From Brachionus plicatilis (Eukaryota; Rotifera; Eurotatoria; Ploima; Brachionidae): DNA of 64,000 bases. Shown here piece after piece: positions 11,034-20,964 of this stretch. The stretch's first letter is position 1. Every line of letters starts with the position of its first letter. The position numbers were made by a program, and so were the translations under genes. The notes under the pieces are model-generated. The model ran no database searches. It was not told where the DNA came from and saw only the letters and a program-made list of their open reading frames with translations. Location: NCBI GenBank assembly GCA_010279815.1, contig QEOQ01000590.1, positions 423,457 to 487,456 on the forward strand. The letters run 5' to 3'.

Positions 11034-14000
11034 CTACAAAGCTGTCTGAATACTCGACTTTTGTGCCGATTTAGATTTTTGACTATTTGGTATATTGTTG
11101 TTATTGCCGTCTGTATGAGGCTTAGATTTTAAGTTTAAGCGTTTAAAATTGTCAATTTGATTATCAATTAGATTTACATCACTATCAGGCTTTTGATTTG
11201 GCTCAACCGAATCGGGAATCAACTTCCCGTCGCCGTGTAATTGTAGAATATAAAACAATATCTGCGCCTGTAGCATACTTTCTTTTATTTCTCTGTTCAT
11301 GTCTTCTACCTGAAGGTTGTCTTTGGGCGAGAGCTTCATTAATGTCGGACCAAATAGTGTGCACAAATTTCGCAGACTCATCATATTCTTGTCCGAGTAG
11401 CTGGCTATGCTAGAGGAAAGATAAGAGAAAAAAATTATTTATTTTTCATCCGAAATTTAATTTTTTTTACTTTAATAAATGAGTGAGTATGAAGAGAATG
11501 ATGTTTTTGTTTGGTTCCGGCAATTCGTTGAAAATGCGGCACAGCTCGCCCAAACGAAATTCGTGCACTTGACAATCGACTGCGCTCATGAAGCGGCTGT
11601 ACAAATGAGAAGTAAACAATGGATCGGGAAGTTCACGTAAATAGAGTTTTAATACATTGGCAGACAAATGAGGTGACTTTTGTCGAAGCTCATTTAGTGC
11701 TTGAGTCGGGTCTATTAGAAATAAAAAATAAATAAAAAAATTTTTCATTTTTTTTTTAAATTACTTTTTGAATAAAGATCTTTAATTTTTTGCACTTCGC
11801 TGACTACAGACGACACTCTGTAAATTCCCACCTCTTCTATTCCCTTCGTTTCTATTACCTCAACACAATCCTTAAGTATTCTGGGAATAGTGCTTTTTTC
11901 TCGTCTACAAATTAAGAAATAAACTTAAGAAATTTAACAAATTAATCTATGAAATTTTACTGTAGGAGATCATTTAAATTTCCGCCAAATATGTCATTTC
12001 TATTGCGGGTCCTGCGTCTTGTTATTGTTTTTTTAGGCGACAAAAATTTCATTATAATGTAAAGTGAAGTACCATTACTCAAGCGCACACAATTTATTTT
12101 ATTTAAATTAATATTCGAGTCTATTTTAAGGACTTGACTTGCTATCGCCAGAGCTTTTCCACTTGTTTGGCTATAGAGAATAATGCGTAGTGAATCAACT
12201 GATTGAAGCTCAAGGTTAAATTTCTTTAAAAATGAGGTTTTAAAAATTTTATTTGTGAAAAAAAAAAAAATAATTTACTTCTTCCCAAACAGGACATGTG
12301 GTCAATTCGGAACAACGAGTTTGTGCTACTTCTAAATACGAACCACAAGATTTGAGCTCTACAGCAACATAAACCTCTAAAATTAATTTAATGTTTTAAG
12401 CTAAAAAAGCTTTAATAGAAATTGAGAAATAAACTTACTATTTGGTTGCTCAAGATTTTCGATGTTTCGGACTAGAAGCTCCAATGATCCAGTATAACTG
12501 CTAGTGATAACTTTGGGTGGTTCTTCTATTTTCTATTTAAAAAATTTAGATGTTTATCACGCCATTTTTGGTCAAATTACTTTTAGCGAGTTTATACGTG
12601 ACTCTAATTCAGAATGTTGTATGTTTGCTTGAGTTTTACGAGATTTTACTAAACAAAAAATGAAATATTTAGACAAATTATTATAAAGGCTTCATTAAAT
12701 TAAAATAAAGCCATAGTTTTTTTCTAATTTAATTTCATTAGCAAAATAGTCTAAGGGTTGTTAGGTTTTTTTTCAAATTATATTAACTCTTTATTCTTTT
12801 ATTAAATTAAACCATTCAACACAAAAACAAGGCCTTCTAATTGCTACTTGAGGGGAATTTATCTGACAAAAGTACAGACTTAAATTTAATTAAATTATTT
12901 ACATTTCCGTTAAATAAGCTCTTTTATTTTAATTCTGTATTTCTACAATTGCTTAAATGAACGAAAATAAAATAGCATTTTGAAGTTTTTAATCAAAATT
13001 TGATGATCATGACAAAATTCATTTCAAACGAATTTAAACATTTTTAAAGAATAAAATAAAATTCAGTGGCATAATGTTGTGTTCAACAAACCATGCTTAC
13101 TTTTAACCAAGTTTCATTTATAAATGTAGAATTAAATTTTTTTTGTCATAAATTGAGGACTGGTTGATTTTGTGACCCATTAATCATTAAATTTACCTGA
13201 TTTACCTGACTTGTTTTCTATGGTAAATTTTACGACCAAAAATCACCATCTTAATATCTTGATCTGTAATTATTTATTTGTGAGAAAATTTAACTTGATT
13301 TTTGACAAGCTTTAAAATTTGAGAAATATCTTTGATCAATATTATATTAATATTGTTATTGCATGGTATCACTTTAGAAGATAAGATTTTTTGATAAAAA
13401 TTTCAATATGAAAAAAAAATCTTATTTAAATTAAATTTTGGTTTAATTAACTCAAAAATTAATTTGAAATTCTTGCTTTTTTTTTAAATATTTAATACCT
13501 AACGAAGATTCTTGGTTTCTAAATTTGGCTACAAAAAATTTTCTATCAATAGACTGATCAAATTTGATATTTTTCCAAAATTTTTTTCATAAAATGTTGA
13601 TTTTTAAAAATGAGATTTTAAAATTGATTAATAATTTTAAATCGAAAATGATTGTGTCCTACTTTTACCTATCGCGAAGCAAAGAAGACAAATTTTAAAA
13701 GTTAATAAATCGAGTCAAGTAAACATGAATTTGTGTATTTTAAAAGATGTTGATGTTTTTTTTTTTTGGTAAAACTGAAACACATAAGCACAGAAGCGAT
13801 TAAGATAAAATTGGCAAATGAAAATTTTCCAAAAGAAGACAAAGAAATTTTTATCTACAAAATTTGATAAAATCCATTTGAAAATGATTTAATAAAAAGA
13901 ATTTAGATAATTTAATTAGAAACTAAAATAAATTTTTTGAAAAAAAGAGACGCAAAGCTATGCTTTTTCTAGCACATGGAGCTTGGAAAAGCATGGAGAA

Positions 14001-17000
14001 AATCTGGACAGCCAAACATTACAAAATCGAGCTAAAAATTAACATTTTCCAGGCATCGGTCTTATCTATTCTACTCTATGGATGCTAGTCATGGATCATA
14101 ACACCACATATGGAGCAAAATATCGACAGCTTTGCGACTGAGTACTATCGTCGAGTGCTCAACATCAAGCGCTCAAGACCACATCCCACTTTAACGGGTG
14201 ATGTATAAGTAAATGGAAAAAAGTTTAGTTAACTTTCCCGATCATGAAATGATCAGGTTATCCTCTCTATATATATTTATAAGCTCCTAAACATTAGCTA
14301 TTAATTACAAAAATAATTTTTTTTAAATGAGACTTTCTGTGTCTGAACGAGAGGCTTTGAAAAAAATGACAAAATCCGATCTTGTGGCGCACTTTACAAA
14401 GCAAGGAATCTTTCGAAGCACAATATATAATACAATCAACGGTATTCAAATTGGAGATCCTCTACTAAATTTTCTTAATCTTTTTACAGATTGAAAAAAA
14501 AATTAGCATCAAAAAAGTTATGGTCTTTTTTAAGGTTTTTGTGCGTTCAATTCATCAATTTGAGCATCCACGAATGAACACTTTCTCCCATTAATACATG
14601 AGTATCATCAAGATCTTGACTACGTTTTTTGGCCTGACTTAGCATCTGCTCACTATTCTATTCTAAGCACAACATGGATGAAAGAAAATGTAAATTATGT
14701 GACCAAGGATATCAACCCGCCAAATGTCCCTCAAGCGCGTCCAATCGAATATTTTTGGGGTTGTTTAAGTGAAAAAGTATACCAGGGAGGTTGGCAAGCC
14801 ACAACTGAGCAACAACTGGCGTACTAACACTTGTTGAAGTATTTTGTATATTTTGTTGTATTGGTATATCTTGCAATGGCAAACGTTGAACGGTGTGACC
14901 CTGCTGTGTACCGACAACAATGGGAATATTATTATTCTGACTATATATTGGTGGATCGTTTCGAACCATCATTATATCTAATGGGATTTGTGCTGATGAT
15001 ATACACTGGGAAATATTTGGTGTAAAATATACAAAATACTTCAACAAGTGTTAGTACGCCAGTTGTTTACAACAAGAATGGTTCAGTTAGAAAGCCACTA
15101 GGAAGAAAGAAAGGTTCTACGAATAAATCGAAAAAAAAATTTTTTTTTAAATTTTTTTATTCTCTTTTTTGTCTTAAATTTTTAAATTTAAATGCCGGGT
15201 CAATAATTAAAATTAAACTTTTTTATTAAATTTAATATTTTTTTTACCATAACTCTAACGTCGCATCTATAAAATAAACTCAATAAATGTTTTTTATATT
15301 TAATTTTTTTTTAAGTTTAAAACCCCGAGTCTCTAATAAAGACTTTTTTTGAAGCTCTGCTTTTCTATTTGAATTTCTATTATAAACGCTACGTTTTTAA
15401 TATGTATCGACTATGTGACCCATAGGACTTTTAAAATAAAAAATTTAACATTGTGAGGTCTATGTTAGACCATGCACCAAATATCCTACTCATGGTATCA
15501 AAGCATGCGTCGCTAAACAAGGGGATACGGTATGGAAAGAAAACAAGGAACAAGCTAAAATATTACACGGTCATGCAAAGAGAGGCGCCCAGAAACTCTC
15601 ATTTAAATATCAAATAGCTAAGATGCCCACTGACTGTTCAGACAAACTCACAGATGAGATAGAAGCAAATGGATAGAGAACAGAAGGGGATAAGACAAGC
15701 CAGCGAAGCCTTAGTGGCCACGATTACATTATTATTATAAATGTTTTTTATTCGATTGCTGAAAGGAGAGAGTGCGATCTCCGAAAAGTTGGCTCTATGG
15801 TTACTTTAACATAAAAATAAATAATCGAGAATCGAAGATTCAAGAATATTTGAAAATCAGGTGAAGATTAAATAAAAAAATTTCAAAACAATTTCATTTT
15901 TGTCATTAAAAATTGTCTTGTTTTCTGTTTTTGATATGGAATTTTCTTTTTTAATGATTATTAGTCTGTTTAAGCATTATAAACATTTTATAAATAAAAA
16001 CAAATCTTTTCTCTGAAACTTGTAAAGGATTTACAGCAATATTAGATTTTTAAGTATGATATTCAGCATCGCAATTTATAAAAAATTAAAAATGAATAAT
16101 TTTAAAATTATTTTACCTAATGCATCCTAAACCCTTTAATACAAATCGTCTCTTGATTTTCAGAGTTCTACCAAAAATCGAATAAAAATGCAATTATGAA
16201 TGCATTTACAGAACTAATTTTGAACTTTTAAAAACAACAGAAAAAATGAACTTACCGTATTCCCTCGTTCGATAATGCTGCACCATAAGTTAAGCTATCA
16301 GCTTTTGAACCATGCACCAAACTACATCTCACCCATGCTAAAATATTTTAAATTTGATGCTTTTATTTGCGTGTCTTAGCTTGTAGTGCAGTATAATCGA
16401 ACGAGGGAATAGGGTAAAAAGAATGTTTGTGTTAACTAAAACAAAGTATCAATCAAATTTAAATTTTTTAACAAAAAATCTAAAAACAACATAAAATGAT
16501 GCAAACAAGGATTTTTCTTTTAGTTTTGATAAAAAATTTTCAAACTTTCAGTTTTATGATTTATATTTTAAAATAATCTTTATCGATCCCGAAAAGTCTG
16601 TTTTATTTACAAAACGTTTTTTGATATGATTATTTTCATTAAAAATCTTATTGCATCACTAAATCGTGATTTGAATTGATAAGCTTATTCTAGGATATTC
16701 ATATTCATGCTTTTGTGAAAATGAAATAAATGTGAATCATTTTAATCAACAGGGTTCAGAAAAATTTAATGACATTTTCAACTACTGCATATTTTAGAGG
16801 AACAAACAGAAACAAAAATTATCTAGAACAATTTTTTCTGAAAACGTCTATCTTAAATTAAATTCCATTGTTCATTTTTATGGCTTCTTGATGTTAGACC
16901 GTTCTCTTTTTTTAAATAAAAAAAATTATGTATACTTTAAAATATCACAATTTATTTTAACTTTTAGAATAGGGATTAGCATTTTAGAAATAAACTTAAA

Positions 17001-20000
17001 AAAATTTTTTTTTTAATTATTAATAAAATTTTGGGAAAAATTGGCAAGATATTTTTTTTTTGTTTAAAATTTTTCAATAAAAATTTTAGAAAAAAAAGCC
17101 CAAAAAAGAACTGACTTTATTAATAAAGAAACAACATGATAAAATTTTGAATATCTCTTTTTTTATTAAATTAAATCACTTGATAGTTTTTCCGATTATT
17201 TTTTTTACAATTTAACCATTACACCAAACTGTTTCTTAATAATTCTCTTTAAATTTGTTCTCAAAATTTCGATAGAATATAAAAAAGTACATTTTAGGAC
17301 AAATTGAAGTTTGAGATCAAGATCAAAATATAAAATGTAATATTTTTTTTAATAATAGAGATTAAATAATTTTTTCCCCAGCAATTACTTGACATGTTAT
17401 GTCAAGTTTATTTTCATAAACAAAATTATTTTAGTTTGAATGAATATAAAAATTTATGAATTTGAATTTCTCAATTAACTTAAACTGAATTTCAAACTTC
17501 AATTTGGACATTTAAAATATTTCAATATAAAACAAAAATAGCCGGAAAAACTATCAAATGATTTCATTTATCGCTACGATGCTTTCATGACCGGCCACCA
17601 AGATTTTACCACATTTAAATTTTTTTTTAATTTTTTTTTTAATTGCATTTTATTTTCTATACTTTTTATCTCTCTCAGTTCCTCCTAATTTTTTACTTAT
17701 TATTTGTATAATGTATTGTATAACAAAGTAAACAATAATGTCTATTTGATTCTATATATTGGCAGTTCTCTTCAGTTTGATTCGATCTCCTAGTAGACAA
17801 GCTTGTTTGCCGTAGCTTATTATTATGAAAAGAGATATTTTAAATTGTATCATGTTGTTTTTTTGAATTAATAAAACCAGTTCTTTTTGGGCTCTTTTTC
17901 AGAATTGTTTAAAAGTCCCAAAATAAAGTCCAAGTCACTAAAAAAAAATCCAGGTCCGTACTTTTTTTTAAATTTGCTAGATTAGGCTTTATATCAAAAA
18001 ATTTATATTCTCTTTGGTTGGCAAATTGAAGTTTGAGATCAAGATCAAAAGATCAAAATATAAATTGTAATATTTTTTTTTAATAATAGAGAAAAAATAA
18101 ATTTTTTTCAAAGAAATTACTTGACATGTCATGTCAAGTTTACTTTCATATTTAAAATTTTAAATGTCCTTTTTTATTGAGCTTTAATAGATTCAAAAAT
18201 TTTAGTTGATTTAAATGAAAACTTACTTTTCAAGACAAAAAAATTTACTGTTTTAAAATTTAAAAATTTATTTAAATGGAAAAATAAAATAGTTTCAGTT
18301 TGAATGAATGGATATAAAAGTTATAAATTAGAATTTGTGAATTAACTTAACTTGAATTATTTAAATTATTGATTGTTTTTGTTAAATAAATTAGAGATCA
18401 ATCATTTTGATGTTAATTTGATAATGAACCATTTTTAGACATAACATGTCTAAAAATGTTTAGTATTTATTTTTTAAAAATTATCAAAATCATTAGATCA
18501 TTTAAGTTTTAAAATTTTAAATGATCGTTTTGATCTTAAAATTTGATCTGAAACTTCAATTTGCCCTTTGGTTGTCCAATGTATATAGATTTGCCATATT
18601 TGAGAATTTCTTGCAATTTTAGCATAAAAGTCTCACAATTCTTCTTCAGGACTTGGACTTTTGAAAAAAAATTAAAAAAAAAAAAGTCCGGACTTGGACT
18701 TGACTTGAGACATGACTTTTAAACAATTCTGCTTTATTTTTACTTAAAGCTTTATTTAAAAATGTTAAATAGAAAAAAAAATTTTGCCAATTCTAAACTT
18801 CAAAACAAATTAAATTAAATTCTAAATTTAAAAACTTTTTCAACTTACATGCATAAACAGCGCCGTTGATCTCTTCTAGCCAGGCGTTTCTTTCGAAATC
18901 CGAAGTGAACAAAAACTCGTGAGTGTTGGACAAATTTTGTATGGGACTAGTGCTGGTGGGATGTGAGCCCATGCTTGTGTGATGTTGATGATGCTGAAGA
19001 TGATGATGATGATGATGTGAGTTGTTTTTGCCGCCAGCCAGACCCGAAGTGGTCAGATTGGCCAAATTGTTCATTGATGAGCTGAGCGCGGCGACCAACG
19101 AGCCGCTAAAACCGCCGGCACCAAGCGAACTGGACGAGTTGGAAGAGGAATTGGACGCAAAGCTTGAGCACAACATGGGGTTAGCGCGCACAATTAGCTT
19201 GAGTCTAGACGACTGAATGGCCAGCTCGTTTTCTTGCTCGGCGAGTTTTTTCTTTATTTTCTGCTGATTTCGGGCCGACGCGTTCTCTTCGGTCTGCTTC
19301 TTCAGGTTGCCCCTCAGCGACACCACTTCTTCCCTCAGGTGCCTCAGCTCGTTCTCGGACTTTGCCGACTTGTACTCGTCGGTAAAAATCTCCAACTGGT
19401 CAATGGGAATAAACCACTTGAGCTGGCGTCTGTCTTTTTTGAGGCGACAACACACCAAACAATCGCCAAAGAGCACCAAGTGGCGCAGCTTTCTCTCGTT
19501 GCTGTTCTCGATCAGCTCGATGACGTCCTCGTTTTTGCGCACCTCCTTGGGCATTATGTTGCGGTTGATTTCGTTGAAGACCAGTTCGCGCAAATTCTTG
19601 GACGCCTCGTTCTCAAACAGCGACTTTATGTTCGACTTCAAGCTGGCACAGTAGCTGTTGGGCAAGTCGTTGGACGCCAGTATGCACTCTTCTTTCAGGC
19701 TGTAGATGAACTCGAAGAGCTTGGTGGGCCGCCTCAGTATGTCCTCGGTGAAAATTTTGGTCAAGTCGAACAACTGTTCGCTCTTGGCGTCATTGTAGTA
19801 CAGGTCGTAGGGGTCCTTTTTGGCGGACGCACTTTTCTGCGTGAATCGCGACAGCAGACCGGGCCTTTTGAAATTTTTCGCTTCGCTGCTCAGCAGCTTG
19901 TTGAACTCGGCCTGGCACTCGGTGAGCGTTTTGCGCTTGGACACACTCTTCGAGTGGTCCAGCTTGCTCAAAATGGTCATCGATTTGGGATAGTTTTTGA

Positions 20001-20964
20001 GGAATTCCAGGTAGACGGGAAAGCTGATCTCCATTATGTTGGCCAGCAGATTGAGCGCGTTGGTCAAAAAGCTTTCTTTCAGATAGAACATGGAGTTTGT
20101 GGGATAGGGGCTGGTCGGCGAGAGGTTGGTGGCTTGTCGGGAAGAGCCGACCACTTGGTTCAGTTTGGTGTTGGCGGGCGACGTCTTGGAGCTGGACTGG
20201 AGCAGTTCGTTCAGCGTGGTCAAGTAGTCGTGCAGCTTTTGGGCAACGATGTCGTGGGTGGTGTAAATTTGCTGGATGCCGGAGAACAGAACGCTGATGT
20301 CGGTCTGGGACCCGCTGAAATTGTCGTCCAGATAGTCCTTGAAGTCGAGCAGTCTTCTGAGCTTGTCCAGGTAGAGTTTTTCGTTGTGGAGAGTGGTGGC
20401 CACAAAGGTTTTGAGGCGTTTGGTGGTGTTGTCGTCGAAGTCGTCGTGGAATGGGTGAGTGGGGCCCGAGGCGTTGTGGTAGCCGGAGTCGAGGTCGTCG
20501 TCGGCCGACTCCTCGCCGCCGCCGCCGCTCAGGCCTGTGCCGCTCGCCTCCAGCATTTCGTGGTCGCTGTCCACCAAGTTGCCGCTGCTCTCGGTCAAAT
20601 CGGCGCTGAGTATGGTCTTGTAGAAGGGCAGGTTCTCGCTGATGCTCATCCAGTTTTCGTTGGTGGAGTCGGGCGTCTTGGAGAGTGGCGACGAGTTGTT
20701 GTTGCTGCTCGACTCGAACGAAGGCTGTCGCTGGTAGAGCAGGTCGCATGAGTCGTTGGATATGGCGATGGTGTGGCGGTTGGTCTTGGGCGCGCTCGGC
20801 CTCACCGCTATCTGGTTGATGAGGCTGGGCTGCCGCATTGAAGCGTTGTTCACTGGAGAGCTGGTCATCAGCTTGGTTATCTGCTGCTGGCTGCTGGTGT
20901 ACGGCGACGCCGGCGACATTATCACATTGTTTATGTTTATGTTCTTCGATTGGTTGTGTGACAT
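11034..20964 (-). CDS. BCR/ABR-type RhoGEF-RhoGAP (DH, PH, C2, RhoGAP)
   Basis: A Rho-family regulator with both activating and inactivating domains. Eight exons: 20964-18849, 12648-12581, 12532-12439, 12376-12279, 12223-11961, 11904-11765, 11711-11471, 11409-11034; phases close to 1131 aa. Residues 1-175 are Ser/Asn-rich; DH about 181-445; PH from about 475, interrupted by a helix-forming insert (KIKKKLAEQE, as in BCR) and a Ser/His-rich stretch; then C2 (SYTGSLELLVRNIENL; PVWEEKFNLELQ); then RhoGAP with arginine finger EEVGIYRVSS and KLYLRELPDPLFT, MSLRNLCTLFGPTL. The BCR kinase/oligomerisation N-terminus is not visible, so the layout is ABR-like. The protein ends QTAL, a class-I PDZ-ligand form as in BCR. 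Exon 1 is far more GC-rich than the rest. Confidence 0.9.
13940..14200 (+). pseudogene. LINE reverse-transcriptase C-terminal fragment
   Basis: Inside the first BCR/ABR intron, on the opposite strand. The frame from about 13948 reads RKAMLFLAHGAWKSMEKIW, then KINIFQASVLSILLYGC, an in-frame stop near 14090, then SWIITPHMEQNIDSFATEYY and RRVLNIKR. This matches the post-RT region of RTE/CR1-type LINEs (KxxIFxSxVLSxLLYGCESW). No upstream RT motifs remain. Confidence 0.7.
14327..14826 (+). pseudogene. Tc1/mariner-type transposase relic, internally deleted
   Basis: An N-terminal piece at 14327-14494 contains LVAHFTKQGIFRSTIYNTIN, a helix-turn-helix of the kind found in mariner/IS630 transposases, and then stops. 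A C-terminal piece at about 14605-14826 reads QDLDYVFWPDLASAHYS and NPPNVPQARPIEYFWGCLSE, the second and third catalytic regions (WPDLASxHY; NPPNVPxxRPIExFW). The part in between is missing. The 3' end runs into a MITE at 14811. Confidence 0.78.
14811..15066. mobile_element. 256-bp MITE with about 44-bp near-perfect inverted ends
   Basis: The left end (14811-14854, containing GCGTACTAACACTTGTTGAA) is repeated inverted at 15023-15066 with essentially no mismatch. The core of about 170 bp is less AT-rich than the surroundings and open on the minus strand (SAQIPLDIMMVRNDPP and so on), which may be a captured coding scrap or chance. It sits exactly at the broken 3' end of the mariner relic. Confidence 0.72.
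15440..15745 (+). repeat. LINE 3'-tail-like segment
   Basis: A patch of moderate GC in AT-rich intron. It ends GAAGCCTTAGTGGCCACGA followed by (ATT)n, a 3' end like that of many RTE/L2-type LINEs. The translated end (SLSGHDY) resembles their C-termini. It may be the displaced tail of the fragment at 13940-14200, separated from it by the mariner relic and MITE. Confidence 0.4.
16253..16416. mobile_element. 164-bp MITE with about 30-bp inverted ends
   Basis: The left end starts TACCGTATTCCCTCGTTCGA and the complement of the right end starts TACCCTATTCCCTCGTTCGA; similarity continues to about 30 bp (to CTGCAC). The TA at both outer edges would fit a Tc1/mariner-type target site. It has no coding capacity and lies in the BCR/ABR intron. 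Confidence 0.68.
17297..17507. mobile_element. MITE family B, copy 1
   Basis: Begins GGACAAATTGAAGTTTGAGA and ends with the inverted form TTTCAAACTTCAATTTGG. It is flanked by the near-perfect 8-bp repeat ACATTTTA / ACATTTAA (17289-17296, 17508-17515). It shares the internal palindrome TTGACATGT-ATGTCAA with copy 2 at 18020-18565. Inserted in family A. Confidence 0.72.
17900..18731. mobile_element. MITE family C, carrying a family B insertion
   Basis: Starts CAGAATTGTTTAAAAGTC and ends with its exact inverse GACTTTTAAACAATTCTG; further in, GTCCAAGTC-type repeats occur on both arms (17925-17965 and 18650-18710). About 830 bp, non-coding. It interrupts the right arm of family A and contains family B copy 2. 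Confidence 0.68.
18020..18565. mobile_element. MITE family B, copy 2, with perfect target-site duplication
   Basis: A 546-bp element with ends GGCAAATTGAAGTTTGAGAT and the inverse ATCTGAAACTTCAATTTGCC. It is flanked by a perfect 8-bp duplication CTTTGGTT (18012-18019 and 18566-18573), as left by hAT-type transposition. The interior carries a second palindrome around ACATGTCATGTCAAG, shared with copy 1. Confidence 0.82.

Larger units (their letters stand above)
17036..18798. mobile_element. MITE family A, copy 1, interrupted by other MITEs
   Basis: The outer arm 17036-17082 pairs with 18732-18798 (TTGGCAA...TTGCCAA and beyond) and the inner arm 17083-17135 pairs with about 17848-17899 (AAAAGCCCAAAAAAGAACTG against CAGTTCTTTTTGGGCTCTTT). 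The interior shares segments with the copy at 58624-59286, for example ACCATTACACCAAAC and AAAATTTCGA. A family B element sits in its left part and family C in its right part. The element ends 49 bp inside the intron from the donor site of BCR/ABR exon 1. Confidence 0.62.

Noticed and set aside
14712..15047. 111-codon minus-strand frame
   Set aside because: It runs across the mariner relic and both arms of a MITE, so it cannot be one real gene.
19234..20751. 505-codon open frame on the plus strand opposite the BCR/ABR DH exon
   Set aside because: The minus strand encodes a clear DH-PH protein. The antisense frame is open because the exon is GC-rich; its product shows no domain.
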